Positions 36,346 to 47,114 are shown, counted from the stretch's first letter. The stretch: DNA of 64,000 bases from Leucothrix mucor DSM 2157 (GCF_000419525.1 NZ_ATTE01000001.1:1736001-1800000), one strand, 5' to 3'. Made by a program: numbers and translations. The notes: generated from the sequence alone by a model not told the origin.

Positions 36346-37686
36346 ATGGAAGCGACAATAGTTTCAGTTTTATTTGGCTCTTTTATTATCCTGCTGATCA
36401 TTGGTGCGCCCATTACCGTGTCTCTCGGTGTGGCGGCGATGGCGGCCTTTTTATATCTTGATGAAAACCCGATTAAGTTTGTTCAGATTGCCTTTACCTC
36501 GGTGGGTGCTTTTCCGCTAATGGCATTGCCTGCCTTTATTTTGGCCGGTGCACTGATGGAAGCGGCGGGTATCTCCAAACGTCTCGTAGGAATTGCTGAG
36601 TCGTTTACCGGCTCATTTACCGGTGGCTTGGGGGCTGCCACGGTATTTGCCTGCGTGTTCTTTGGTGCGATTTCAGGCTCTGGTCCGGCTACTACGGCGG
36701 CGGTCGGTATGTTGATGATTCCGGCAATGGTCCAGCGTGGTTACAGTAATGGCTATGCTTCTGCGGTCACGGCTTCATCTGGCGGCTTGGGGATTATTAT
36801 TCCACCATCTATTCCCATGGTTATCTTTGGAGTAGCCGGTATGGGGATGAGACCACCACCAGAGGCGGTTGAGAAGTTTGGTGAGTTCCAGTCTTTGTCA
36901 ATTCCAAAACTGTTTATTGCAGGCTTCTTACCAGCGTTTTTGATTGCGACGACTATCCTGATTCTTAACTATATTCGCTGCCGCAAAATGGGCTATACCG
37001 GTGATGACACCCCTAAAGTGCCGGGCACTAAGCGCAAGGCGATTAAAACAGGCTTTTGGTCACTGATGGCACCGCTGTTAATTTTGGGTGGTATCTATAC
37101 TGGCTTCTTTACGCCCACCGAGTCTGCGGTGGTTGCGATTTTCTACACGCTATTTGTGGGTCTGTTTATCCATCGCGAGCTGAAGATAAAACACATTTTC
37201 AGAGCGCTGGAAACCACCACGTGGATTACCGGACGCGTGCTGTTAATTCTGTTTACTGCAACCGTGTTTGGTCGCTTGCTGGTTGAGAATCAGATTCCGG
37301 GCATTGTGGCGGAGGCCTTATTAGACTTCACCAGCAATATGTACTTGATCTGGGCTTTGATCATTGCCTTTCTGTTGTTTGTGGGCATGTTTATGGAAAC
37401 GCTGGCGACGATTATGATTCTGACGCCGGTGTTACTGCCGATTATGTACAACTTGGGTGTTGATCCGGTGCACTTCGGTGTGGTGATGGTGGCAACCCTA
37501 GCGATTGGCTTCCAGACACCGCCATTGGGTGAAAATCTGTTTGTGGCTTCGGGTATCAGTAATGCCAGTATCGAAGATATTTCCATGAAGGCTTTGCCAT
37601 TTGCCTTTGCGGCAGTGGTAGCCATCTTTATTATTGCGTATGTGCCCAGTATCTCGCTGTTTTTACCTGGATTATTGGGGTATTAG
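36346..37686 (+). CDS. tauM: TRAP transporter large permease subunit (DctM)
   Basis: A 446-residue polytopic protein from ATG 36346 (AAGGAA upstream; the upstream in-frame extension overlaps the DctQ gene). DctM landmarks are FGAISGSGPATTAAVGMLMIP and a second half with TPTESAVVAIFYTL. It forms the Na+-coupled transport channel. It is co-transcribed with the DctP and DctQ genes and followed 34 bp later by a universal stress protein gene, an arrangement reported for taurine TRAP loci. Confidence 0.92.
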   Translation: MEATIVSVLFGSFIILLIIGAPITVSLGVAAMAAFLYLDENPIKFVQIAFTSVGAFPLMALPAFILAGALMEAAGISKRLVGIAESFTGSFTGGLGAATVFACVFFGAISGSGPATTAAVGMLMIPAMVQRGYSNGYASAVTASSGGLGIIIPPSIPMVIFGVAGMGMRPPPEAVEKFGEFQSLSIPKLFIAGFLPAFLIATTILILNYIRCRKMGYTGDDTPKVPGTKRKAIKTGFWSLMAPLLILGGIYTGFFTPTESAVVAIFYTLFVGLFIHRELKIKHIFRALETTTWITGRVLLILFTATVFGRLLVENQIPGIVAEALLDFTSNMYLIWALIIAFLLFVGMFMETLATIMILTPVLLPIMYNLGVDPVHFGVVMVATLAIGFQTPPLGENLFVASGISNASIEDISMKALPFAFAAVVAIFIIAYVPSISLFLPGLLGY

Positions 37687-37720
37687 CCTGATGACTAATC
37701 CCTTATAAGGAGTATCTAGA

Positions 37721-38215
37721 ATGCTACAAAAATACGAAAATATACTGTATTGCACCGGCTTGGCAGATGAGACCTCATTTGCCGCTTGCCATGCCTTATC
37801 CCTCGCTCAGCAAACGGGGGCTAAGCTGCACATATTGCATGTGGCTGAGCCTTTGTCTAATGACGCATTGATGACCATTGAAACGTATCTCGATGACTTT
37901 ACCAACCGTCAGGATTTTGAGAAGCAAAGGACCCAACGCGCCAATGATTTATTGAAGCAACGGATGGATAAGCTGATGGCCAACGTGCCGGAGGGCGCAC
38001 CTGATCCTAGAGAGACTGTAGCCTCAATTGAGGTGATTGCTCAGGCACATCCTGCAGAGACAATCTTAAAACGTGCCAAAGGGCTAAACTGCGATATGAT
38101 CATAATGGGAATGCACCAGAAAGGGCGCTCCCGAGCAATCATCGGTAGTGTGTCAAAACAAGTGGTTCATCTATCCAGCATTCCGGTGATGCTGGTACCA
38201 TTGTACGGACACTAA
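37721..38215 (+). CDS. Universal stress protein (UspA family)
   Basis: A 164-residue UspA-fold protein. The ATP-binding signature is visible near the C-terminus as GMHQKGRSRAIIGSVSKQVV, corresponding to G-x2-G-x9-G-S/T. AAGGAG precedes the ATG. UspA genes commonly sit behind TRAP transporter genes, where some bind the DctM subunit region or ATP and may regulate transport. It probably belongs to the tauKLM operon. Confidence 0.9.
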   Translation: MLQKYENILYCTGLADETSFAACHALSLAQQTGAKLHILHVAEPLSNDALMTIETYLDDFTNRQDFEKQRTQRANDLLKQRMDKLMANVPEGAPDPRETVASIEVIAQAHPAETILKRAKGLNCDMIIMGMHQKGRSRAIIGSVSKQVVHLSSIPVMLVPLYGH

Positions 38216-38265
38216 ACATTGATTGCTTTAGTCCCTTAAATTGCCAATATGTAGGACGATAGATT

Positions 38266-39096
38266 ATGAGCAGTAAGAATACTTACTATGCACCACGTGG
38301 TGGCTTGCCACCGCAGACTCAGTTACTCACCGATCGTGCGGTGATGACCGAGGCCTATGCCATTATTCCACGACGTGTGTTTACCGACATTGTCACCAGC
38401 ACACTCCCGTTTTGGGACAATATGCGCATGTGGGTGATTGCTCGCCCCTTGAGCGGTTTTGCAGAAACGTTTTCTCAGTACATTGTCGAAGTACTACCCG
38501 GTGGTGGTTCTGAAAAGCCGGAGTTGGATAAGGCCGCTGAAGGGGTATTGTTTGTGGTCGAAGGTGAGATGGACATCACCATTGAAGGCGAACAACATCA
38601 CTTGGTTGAAGGTGGCTATGCCTTCCTACCACCCGGCTGCAACTGGACGATTCGCAATCACGGCGACAAGCTGGTCAAGTTCCATTGGGTACGTAAAGCG
38701 TATCAGTTTGTTGAAGGCTTAGACGTGCCTGAGGCGTTTGTGGCCAATGAGAATGACATTTCACCTACCAGCATGCCTGACCTTGATGTGTGGTCTACTA
38801 CGCGCTTTGTGGATGTGAATGACATGCGCCACGATATGCACGTGACCATTGTGACGTTCCAGCCGGGCGGAGTGATTCCTTTTGATGAAACCCACGTAAT
38901 GGAACATGGTTTGTATGTTCTGGAAGGGAAGGCGGTGTATCACTTAAATCAGGATTGGGTGGAAGTGGAAGCCGGTGACTTTATGTGGCTGCGTGCGTTC
39001 TGCCCACAATCTTGTTACGCCGGTGGCCCAGGGCCATTTCGTTACTTGCTGTATAAAGATGTGAATCGCCACATGCCGTTTATTCGTCCTAAATAA
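38266..39096 (+). CDS. (S)-ureidoglycine aminohydrolase (bicupin, AllE/UGlyAH-like)
   Basis: A 276-residue two-cupin protein similar to E. coli AllE and plant ureidoglycine aminohydrolase. In the C-terminal cupin, the residues I expect for Mn binding are present: Glu and two His in ETHVMEHG and Gln in CPQSCYAGG. The proposed catalytic Lys is in LLYKDVNRH. The known reaction releases ammonia from (S)-ureidoglycine in purine catabolism, but no other purine genes are visible. It lies 50 bp after the UspA gene at the end of the taurine transporter operon. A different amine substrate is possible. Confidence 0.8.
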   Translation: MSSKNTYYAPRGGLPPQTQLLTDRAVMTEAYAIIPRRVFTDIVTSTLPFWDNMRMWVIARPLSGFAETFSQYIVEVLPGGGSEKPELDKAAEGVLFVVEGEMDITIEGEQHHLVEGGYAFLPPGCNWTIRNHGDKLVKFHWVRKAYQFVEGLDVPEAFVANENDISPTSMPDLDVWSTTRFVDVNDMRHDMHVTIVTFQPGGVIPFDETHVMEHGLYVLEGKAVYHLNQDWVEVEAGDFMWLRAFCPQSCYAGGPGPFRYLLYKDVNRHMPFIRPK

Positions 39097-39111
39097 TCAT
39101 TAAGACTGACT

Positions 39112-39139
39112 GTGGGCCCGAAGCTTAAACCGGGCCCAC
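39112..39139. terminator. Stem-loop between convergent operons
   Basis: GTGGGCCCG (39112-39120) and CGGGCCCAC (39131-39139) form a perfect nine-bp GC-rich stem, located between the convergent cupin gene and malG. There is no clear T-tract on either strand, so efficiency is uncertain. Confidence 0.6.
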
Positions 39140-39163
39140 GAGATAAGGATCTGACACATTTAC

Positions 39164-40054
39164 CTAGCCCTTACTGCCTCCAACAGTCAGACCCGAGACA
39201 ATCCATTTCTGAGCAAACAAAAATACTGCTGTAATCGGAAGTCCACTTAGTACTGCAGCAGCCGCAAAGTCACCCCAGAGATAATTTTGCTCATAGAGGA
39301 AAAACTTGGAACCAACGGCTAACGTTAGGTTGTTCTCTTGGTGAAGTAATATTGAAGCAACGGGATATTCAATGAGTGTCCCAATAAACGCTAGTACAAA
39401 TACAACCATCAGAATGGGTACAGCCATCGGCAATAGCACATAAATGAAGGTCTGGAACGTATTTGCACCATCAACGCTAGCCGCCTCCTCAATATCTACC
39501 GGAATGCTTTCGAAATAGCCTTTGATAGTCCAGACATGCAAGGCTATTCCCCCAAGATATGACAGGATTAAACCACCATGAGTGTCTACACCTAACCAGG
39601 GAATATAGTCTCCCAAGGTATCAAAAATCGAAAATATAGCGATCAGTGTCAGCGCTGCAGGGAACATTTGAAGCAATAAAATGCTGTTTAGCACAGTACC
39701 TTTAAAGCGAAACTTCATACGCGCGAAGGCATAGGCTGACGTTGTTGATAAAGCTAATATCAAGAATGCGGTAATCGTTGCGATCTTGACTGAGTTCCAG
39801 AGCCAGGTAAGTACCGGAAAGGGTGGATTGATTAAGTTTCCCCGAGCATCTTCATACGAAATACCCAGCGCGAGTTTCCAATGCTCAAAACTGATTTCCG
39901 GGGGGATTAAGCTACCGACTGCAAAGTTTCCGGGCCTCAGGGAGATAGAAATAATCATAAAGAATGGAAACAATACCAATGCCAGAAATACGAGAATTCC
40001 AGTATGTGCGGCGAGGTGACTGAGTAGGTTTCTTTTACCGGTGACAATTGCCAT
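39164..40054 (-). CDS. malG: Maltose/maltodextrin ABC transporter permease MalG
   Basis: A 296-residue inner-membrane protein with six transmembrane segments and the EAA loop [20 protein letters not shown]. Sequence pattern and length match E. coli MalG (296 residues), including [17 protein letters not shown] near the N-terminus. GGAG precedes the ATG at 40054, 9 bp after malF. It is the last gene of the leftward lamB-malK-malE-malF-malG operon. Confidence 0.93.
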   Translation of the reverse strand: MAIVTGKRNLLSHLAAHTGILVFLALVLFPFFMIISISLRPGNFAVGSLIPPEISFEHWKLALGISYEDARGNLINPPFPVLTWLWNSVKIATITAFLILALSTTSAYAFARMKFRFKGTVLNSILLLQMFPAALTLIAIFSIFDTLGDYIPWLGVDTHGGLILSYLGGIALHVWTIKGYFESIPVDIEEAASVDGANTFQTFIYVLLPMAVPILMVVFVLAFIGTLIEYPVASILLHQENNLTLAVGSKFFLYEQNYLWGDFAAAAVLSGLPITAVFLFAQKWIVSGLTVGGSKG

Positions 40055-40063
40055 GACATGCTC

Positions 40064-41620
40064 CTATGCTTTGTTGTCAGACTCATTCACGCGAGCCATT
40101 CTGAGATTAATAACAGACATGATCGCGACCATGACGAAGATAATGGTTGAGATTGCAGCCGCCAGGCCAAAGTTTTGACCGGAGTCTTCAAAGGCGATGC
40201 GGTAAGTGTAAGTCACTAATAAATCAGTTGTTCCTGCAGGTACTTGTGAGTCCAGAAAGTCTGGACGGCCCCCAGTTAACAGTGAAATCAGTACAAAGTT
40301 GTTAAAGTTAAACGCGAATGATGCGACCAGCAGTGGTGATAGCGGTTTTATAATCAGTGGTAGTGTGATGCTCCAGAAATTCCTGAGTGGACTGCATCCT
40401 TCGATAGCCGTTGCTTCATAGATTTCACTTGAGATCGACTTCAATAATCCCGTACAAAGAATCATGATGTAAGGGTACCCCAACCAAGTATTCACCAGGA
40501 TCAACATAACTTTGGCCAGTGCCGGGTCACTAAACCAGCCCGGACTAATATCAAACAAGCTGTTTAAAATGAGGTTTATTTCCCCAAAGTTCTCATTGAA
40601 GAGTCCTTTGAAAACCAGAATTGAGATGAATCCGGGCACAGCATAAGGCAGGAATAATAGTGTGCGGTAGAGTGTACGAAACCGAAGGGCTTCCCAGTTA
40701 AGCAGCACAGCAAGTAATACCCCAATTACCAGTGTGAATAATACGGTCAACGCGGAAAACACGACGGTCCACAGAAAGATCTTTAAGAAGGGCTTTTGAA
40801 AGTCAGCACTGCCAAATATCCGAAAATAGTTACCTAAGCCGATTGAGACTTTAAAACCGGGTGTTAATTGTTGTTTGTTCTCATCTTCAAAAAAACCAGT
40901 ATCAAAATTAGGTGTAATGATGGTGTTGGTTTGCATGTTTATCAGTGTCTCGCCTTCAGAGACTTTGTACAGCGGACTGCTTAGGGCGAAACGACGTAAA
41001 CCTTGCATGCCAAGTTGCTGACCATTGGGCAGGGCTAAATTGAGCTTTTTAATCGATTCACGCAGTTTGATGACTTGTCCCATCGGGATAGCATCACCCA
41101 GAGTATGCGACGAATTTTCATCTGCTTCACTCAATGTAATGTGCTGAGCCTCGCCTAAATCAATAGGAGTCGAGGTATAGACTTTATCTTCATTACTTAG
41201 CTTCAGTTGGTAGCCATCACGGTGCTTGTGCAGTGTAAACGCGAGTTGCTTATCGCCGGAGGTATAAGTTTCGTCTAAAAAATACTGTTTTGCGCGCTCA
41301 TACTCTAAAAGATTGCTAGAGCTGAAGTTCGTCAGTCCCATATTGATGGTATGTATCAGCGGGTAAATAACAAACACAGCTATGCCTATTAATCCTGGCC
41401 ATAAATACCGATAGGCAGTCATTGGTTTATGGATATAGATAAATAGCGTCAGGCAGCATACTACCAGCGTTATAAACGCCAGTACGGTATAGCCTGTCAG
41501 GTATATGATCGATACGATGTATAGCAATATTAAACTGCTAATGAGTAGAGCAGACCACTTTAAAAGGTGTTTGCTGAACGGCACGTGGTGTTGTGTAGGG
41601 AAGGGATGGACGCTGCTCAT
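40064..41620 (-). CDS. malF: Maltose/maltodextrin ABC transporter permease MalF
   Basis: A 518-residue membrane protein, close to E. coli MalF (514). Three N-terminal transmembrane segments are followed by a periplasmic P2 domain of about 180 residues (roughly 95-275), typical only of the enterobacterial-type MalF. The remaining segments carry the EAA loop EATAIEGCSPLRNFWSITLP. It docks with the maltose-binding protein and pairs with MalG. The ribosome site is weak and an intercistronic stem-loop precedes it. Confidence 0.93.
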   Translation of the reverse strand: MSSVHPFPTQHHVPFSKHLLKWSALLISSLILLYIVSIIYLTGYTVLAFITLVVCCLTLFIYIHKPMTAYRYLWPGLIGIAVFVIYPLIHTINMGLTNFSSSNLLEYERAKQYFLDETYTSGDKQLAFTLHKHRDGYQLKLSNEDKVYTSTPIDLGEAQHITLSEADENSSHTLGDAIPMGQVIKLRESIKKLNLALPNGQQLGMQGLRRFALSSPLYKVSEGETLINMQTNTIITPNFDTGFFEDENKQQLTPGFKVSIGLGNYFRIFGSADFQKPFLKIFLWTVVFSALTVLFTLVIGVLLAVLLNWEALRFRTLYRTLLFLPYAVPGFISILVFKGLFNENFGEINLILNSLFDISPGWFSDPALAKVMLILVNTWLGYPYIMILCTGLLKSISSEIYEATAIEGCSPLRNFWSITLPLIIKPLSPLLVASFAFNFNNFVLISLLTGGRPDFLDSQVPAGTTDLLVTYTYRIAFEDSGQNFGLAAAISTIIFVMVAIMSVINLRMARVNESDNKA

Positions 41621-41643
41621 TTAGAGTATTGCTCCTAAAAAGC

Positions 41644-41668
41644 GTGGCAGGCAAGAAGCACCTGCCAC
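41644..41668 (-). terminator. Intercistronic stem-loop after malE
   Basis: GTGGCAGG (41644-41651) and CCTGCCAC (41661-41668) form a perfect eight-bp stem 19 bp after the malE stop. It resembles the mRNA-stabilising palindromes between malE and malF in E. coli in position, and lacks a T-tract. Confidence 0.55.
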
Positions 41669-41686
41669 AAAGTAGGGGTTAAGTAG

Positions 41687-42895
41687 TTACTTCTTCGCAG
41701 TTTTTTCAGCGGAAGTACCAATACGTTTGGCGGCTTGATCCATCGCCTCTTTGGCGCTTTGGCGGCCCTGTGTCAGGTTTTGCAGAGCGGATTCCATTGA
41801 GGACCAGAACTTACCCATTTCAGGAATATTGGGCATTGGTTCACCGAGCTCTACATTCCTCATGGTTGCGACGATATTTTCATTGCTGGAGAGCTTTTCA
41901 AAGAATGCTTTATTGGCTGGCGTACCCAAGGCAACGTCATTATCAACAGTGGTTAGTCCATCGACTGTGAGTAGGGAGTTTTCTAAGAATTCAACAGCGA
42001 GCTCTTTGTTAGGACTTGCACGATTCAGCATCGCTCCAAGAACACCAATGAATGGTTTACCAAGCTGCTCTTTGACGGCCGGTATAGGCGCAACACCGAA
42101 GTTAATACCGCTCTTCTTCAGATTAGACCAAGCCCATGGACCATTGATCATCATGGCAACTTTTCCCTGATTTACACCGGCTTCCATATCCGCGTAGTTA
42201 GCGCTTTTAGGCATGACACCATCTTTAATTAACTGAGATAACTCTGTCGCTCCACTAATAGCGCCTTCACTATTCACACCTATATCACTGGTATCATAAC
42301 CACTGTGAGATTTCTTAAAAACATAGCCACCTTCCGCCGCTAGCATTCCCCATGTGAAGTAGGTGTTGTTATAGTCCCAAAGGATCGCTTTTTTGCCATC
42401 TTTCATGAGCTGTTTATCAAGCTCACGTACTTCAGCAAAGGTCTTTGGTGGTGTCTCTACTAAGTCTTTGTTGTAAATCAAACCTACCGCTTCAAAAGAG
42501 ATTGGGTAGCCGAATACCTTGTCACCAATAGTGAAGGCATCCCAGCCTTTTTGGTTGATGGACGCTTTAATTTCTTTGCTAGGATTGATGCTCGCTAGCA
42601 AGCCACTTCCGTTCCATTCACCGATTCGATCATGTGCAAAGATAAATATATCCGGGCCTTTACCTGCACTGGCAGCTTGCTGAAATTTTGCGGTGACATC
42701 TTCAGGATGCTCCACTTTTACTTCGATGCCGGTTTCTTTGGTAAATGCGTCTCCCACTGCCTGAATACCATTGTAACCTTTATCTCCGTTTACCCAGATA
42801 AGGAGTTTTCCTTCATCGAAAGCATAAGACGTGCTTGAAGCTGACACGACTGAACAAAGTGCGATGGCTGTTGCTATTTTCTTAAGTTTAATCAT
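41687..42895 (-). CDS. malE: Maltose/maltodextrin-binding periplasmic protein MalE
   Basis: A 402-residue protein from the ATG at 42895, preceded by GGAGGAA; a further upstream start would overlap this ribosome site. The signal peptide ends near STSYA/FDEG. The mature sequence follows MalE closely (EGKLLIWVNGDKGYNG, KGPDIFIFAHDRIG, VAMMINGPWAWSNLKKSGI). It binds maltose and maltodextrins in the periplasm for MalFGK. Confidence 0.95.
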   Translation of the reverse strand: MIKLKKIATAIALCSVVSASSTSYAFDEGKLLIWVNGDKGYNGIQAVGDAFTKETGIEVKVEHPEDVTAKFQQAASAGKGPDIFIFAHDRIGEWNGSGLLASINPSKEIKASINQKGWDAFTIGDKVFGYPISFEAVGLIYNKDLVETPPKTFAEVRELDKQLMKDGKKAILWDYNNTYFTWGMLAAEGGYVFKKSHSGYDTSDIGVNSEGAISGATELSQLIKDGVMPKSANYADMEAGVNQGKVAMMINGPWAWSNLKKSGINFGVAPIPAVKEQLGKPFIGVLGAMLNRASPNKELAVEFLENSLLTVDGLTTVDNDVALGTPANKAFFEKLSSNENIVATMRNVELGEPMPNIPEMGKFWSSMESALQNLTQGRQSAKEAMDQAAKRIGTSAEKTAKK

Positions 42896-42942
42896 ATTGA
42901 TTTCCTCCAATGATTATTATGAGTTGAACGGTTTGTATCAGC

Positions 42943-44052
42943 TTAGGTTTCGTCTGCCAGCAAGCGATGACAAGCCTGTTCGTCACTATCAAATAAGTGG
43001 TAATGGTGGCTTTTAGCCTTGAGGTATACGGTATCGCCAAGCTCAACTTTGCACTCTGCAGGTAAGCGTGCAATGCAGTGATCAATTGATGAGCTGGTTT
43101 CTATATGAATGAGTGTTTGGTCACCGAGACGTTCAACCATCAGAACGGTTCCTTTAATGGTGTTGTCGTCAGCTGCTTCAACCAAATCCAAACGTTCAGG
43201 GCGCACACCTAAAGTAATTTTTATCCCCAATGAAAGCTGGGATGCATCGACCGAAACATGGTGAATGGTTCCATCCTGATCGCGTACCACCGCCTCCGTT
43301 CCGCTGGCACTCATTAATGTTACAGCTAAGAAGTTCATCTTAGGAGAGCCTATGAATCCTGCGACAAACTTGTTGCAAGGGCGTCGGAATAAATCCATCG
43401 GTTTGCCTACTTGCTCTATACGACCAGCACGCAACACTACCATGCGTGTTGCCAACGTCATTGCCTCCACCTGATCATGTGTAACATAGACCATGGTTGA
43501 ACCTAGCTTGCGGTGAAGCTGGGCTATTTCCATCCGAGTCTGTACGCGTAGCGCTGCGTCGAGGTTAGAAAGTGGTTCATCAAACAAAAATAAATCCGGA
43601 TTGCGTACAATCGCCCGGCCAATTGCCACTCTCTGGCGTTGACCACCAGAGAGTGACTTTGGTTTGGCATCTAAGTAAGAATTCAACCCCAGAATATTTG
43701 AAGCCCAGTTCACCTTTTCATTGATTTCAGCAGTTTGCTTTTTTGCAATCTTCAGACCAAACGCCATGTTGCGAAAGACGTTCATGTGAGGGTAGAGTGC
43801 GTACGATTGAAAGACCATCGAGATGCTTCGCTCAGCGGGTGGTAAGTCATTGACTCGCCGACCTCCCATGCTTAGATCGCCACTGGTAATTTCCTCAAGA
43901 CCTGCTATCAAACGCAGAATTGTTGATTTACCACAGCCTGAAGGTCCGACAAAAACACAGAGATCACCTTTTTCAATGTCAAGATCAACATTGTGAATGG
44001 TTTCTATGTCGCCGAATGATTTACAAACGTTTCGTAAAGTGACTTGGGCCAT
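42943..44052 (-). CDS. malK: Maltose/maltodextrin ABC transporter ATPase MalK
   Basis: A 369-residue ATPase, near E. coli MalK (371). Walker [11 protein letters not shown]-loop [10 protein letters not shown], signature LSGGQRQR and Walker B LFLFDEP are present, with a full-length C-terminal regulatory domain (LGVRPERLDLV onward). The start ATG at 44052 follows the lamB stop by 5 bp and has GGTGG upstream. It powers the MalEFG transporter. Confidence 0.94.
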   Translation of the reverse strand: MAQVTLRNVCKSFGDIETIHNVDLDIEKGDLCVFVGPSGCGKSTILRLIAGLEEITSGDLSMGGRRVNDLPPAERSISMVFQSYALYPHMNVFRNMAFGLKIAKKQTAEINEKVNWASNILGLNSYLDAKPKSLSGGQRQRVAIGRAIVRNPDLFLFDEPLSNLDAALRVQTRMEIAQLHRKLGSTMVYVTHDQVEAMTLATRMVVLRAGRIEQVGKPMDLFRRPCNKFVAGFIGSPKMNFLAVTLMSASGTEAVVRDQDGTIHHVSVDASQLSLGIKITLGVRPERLDLVEAADDNTIKGTVLMVERLGDQTLIHIETSSSIDHCIARLPAECKVELGDTVYLKAKSHHYHLFDSDEQACHRLLADET

Positions 44053-44057
44053 TATTT

Positions 44058-45248
<1,191 letters not shown>

Positions 45249-45321
45249 TTATTTCTCCTCCTCACCCAATATGAATACTGGGGTTTTACATTGAAGACAT
45301 GAACAGATGTTGCATGCCTAT

Positions 45322-45387
45322 ACTATCGATTATCAACTGTATCGTTTAAGTTAATAATCATAAAAAATACTGTATCGTTTAAGTTAA
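45322..45387. promoter_or_regulatory. Paired operator repeats upstream of lamB
   Basis: The 19-bp sequence ACTGTATCGTTTAAGTTAA occurs twice, at 45336-45354 and 45369-45387, 33 bp apart (about three helical turns). A related ATCGAT-centred element, ACTATCGATTATCAA, is at 45322-45336. The distal copy overlaps the stop codon of the alpha-glucosidase gene. They resemble the CTTTATCGATnAAG pair ahead of that gene and are probably sites for the local LacI-family regulator. Confidence 0.6.
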
Positions 45388-47031
45388 CTGAGAAAAGTTA
45401 GCCCAATTATTGTCTCCATCGCTTTCCAACCAAGCGCCATCAAAAGCGAGAACTGCCAAACTTGATGAGTGATCTTTTACTCCCCATTGCTGGAGTAATT
45501 CTTCCCCAATAAGCTTTGTCTGATTACTTAAATTAAAGACCAAGGTAACTCTGTGTTCGTCCATAAACCGATGAAATGCTAATACACCTTCCGGGGCCTC
45601 GAGCCTTTTGATGTCACCTTGTACTAATGTCCGATTTTGCTGTCGCCAAGCCAGTAATGCTTTGCAGTGGTTCAGCGTTGAGCCTAAGTCTTGTTGCTGA
45701 TGTGCAACGGTTAAGTCCATGTGCTCTGATGGAACAGGGAGCCAGGGTATTTCCTGTGAAAAGCCTGCGTGATTATCCGTTGAGTTCCATGGCATAGGGG
45801 TTCTGCAGCCATCGCGCCCTTTGAACTCCGGCCAAAAAGTGATGCCATAAGGGTCTTGTAATTTTTCAAAGGGGACGTCCGCTTCCGGTAGACCAAGCTC
45901 CTCACCTTGATAAAGGCAAACGCTGCCTCTTAGGCTGAATAGTATGGCGTGCAGTAGCCGTACAAGGTCTTGCTGATGATCGCCTTCGGCCCAGCGCGTA
46001 GCGACCCGCATAACGTCATGATTGCTCATTGCCCAACACGGCCAACCATCACCAATCATGGACTCAACGGAGTCAACAACGGATTCAATGTACTCCGCAC
46101 CAGAGTCATGAGCGAGCAAATCAAAGGTGTAGGCCATATGGAGCTTGTCGCCGCCAGAAGTGTACTCAGCCATTAACTTAAGTGAGTTATCATCACCGAT
46201 TTCGCCGACCGTAGTGCGGTTTGGGTACTCATTCATTAGCGAGCGTAGTTTCTTTAAAAACTCAATATTTTCCGGTCGTGATTTGTCATAGACATGCGAC
46301 TGCATGCTGTAGAGATTCACATCATTTGACATATCACCACCTGCTGCAACATCTTTAGGGCGCGGTGGATTGTTACGTAACTCGTCATCGTGGAAGTAGA
46401 AGTTTGCGGTATCCAGGCGGAAGCCATCAACGCCACGCTCCAGCCAAAAGCGCATATCATCAAGCACTTGATTTACCACGACAGGATTGTGAAAGTTTAG
46501 ATCGGGCTGACTATCCAGGAAGTTGTGTAAATAGAACTGTTTACGTGCTGGCTCCCATGACCATGCTGATCCGCCAAATACTGACAGCCAGTTATTAGGT
46601 GGCGTACCGTCTGATTGTGGCTCTGCCCAGACGTACCAGTCTGCTTTGTCATTACTATTATCTTTACGTGACTCGCCAAACCAAGGGTGCTGGTCAGAAG
46701 TGTGACTAATCACCTGGTCAATCATAACTTTGAGGTTCAGAGAGTGTGCTTTTTTGATCAGGCTATCGAAGTCTGACAAAGAACCAAACATTGGATCAAC
46801 ATCGCGATAATTTGAGATGTCGTAACCAAAGTCTTTCATAGGAGAGGTAAAGAATGGTGATAACCATATCCCGTCAACACCAAGCTCTGATATGTAATCA
46901 AGCTTGTCGATGATGCCATTGATATCTCCAATGCCATCATGGTTACTATCTGCAAAGCTTCTTGGGTAGATCTGATAAATAACAGCACCACGCCACCAGC
47001 TACTTTCCGTAGTTGTACTTTGTAAAGTCAT
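45379..47031 (-). CDS. Alpha-glucosidase of family GH13
   Basis: A 550-residue protein without signal peptide, from the ATG at 47031 (GGAGG upstream; a 17-residue upstream extension is rejected because it runs through the ribosome site). GH13 motifs are present: DQVISHTSDQHPWF, catalytic Asp in GVDGFRLDTANF, Glu in TVGEIGDDNSLK, and HD in MSNHDVMR. It matches cytoplasmic oligo-1,4/1,6-glucosidases that release glucose from maltodextrins. It is transcribed between the regulator and lamB, with its own pair of operators. Confidence 0.9.
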   Translation of the reverse strand: MTLQSTTTESSWWRGAVIYQIYPRSFADSNHDGIGDINGIIDKLDYISELGVDGIWLSPFFTSPMKDFGYDISNYRDVDPMFGSLSDFDSLIKKAHSLNLKVMIDQVISHTSDQHPWFGESRKDNSNDKADWYVWAEPQSDGTPPNNWLSVFGGSAWSWEPARKQFYLHNFLDSQPDLNFHNPVVVNQVLDDMRFWLERGVDGFRLDTANFYFHDDELRNNPPRPKDVAAGGDMSNDVNLYSMQSHVYDKSRPENIEFLKKLRSLMNEYPNRTTVGEIGDDNSLKLMAEYTSGGDKLHMAYTFDLLAHDSGAEYIESVVDSVESMIGDGWPCWAMSNHDVMRVATRWAEGDHQQDLVRLLHAILFSLRGSVCLYQGEELGLPEADVPFEKLQDPYGITFWPEFKGRDGCRTPMPWNSTDNHAGFSQEIPWLPVPSEHMDLTVAHQQQDLGSTLNHCKALLAWRQQNRTLVQGDIKRLEAPEGVLAFHRFMDEHRVTLVFNLSNQTKLIGEELLQQWGVKDHSSSLAVLAFDGAWLESDGDNNWANFSQLT

Positions 47032-47051
47032 TTCCCCTCCTGTAAGTGTTA

Positions 47052-47099
47052 CTTTATCGATTAAGATAAAATTTAACAGCAATAACTTTATCGATCAAG
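47052..47099. promoter_or_regulatory. Paired LacI-type operators upstream of the alpha-glucosidase gene
   Basis: CTTTATCGATTAAG (47052-47065) and CTTTATCGATCAAG (47086-47099) are near-palindromes (12 of 14 symmetric) centred on ATCGAT and 34 bp apart. They lie 21-68 bp upstream of the start codon. Together with the lamB pair they define a probable regulon motif of the LacI protein encoded just beyond. Confidence 0.68.
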
Positions 47100-47114
47100 T
47101 AATTTTCAAAAGAA

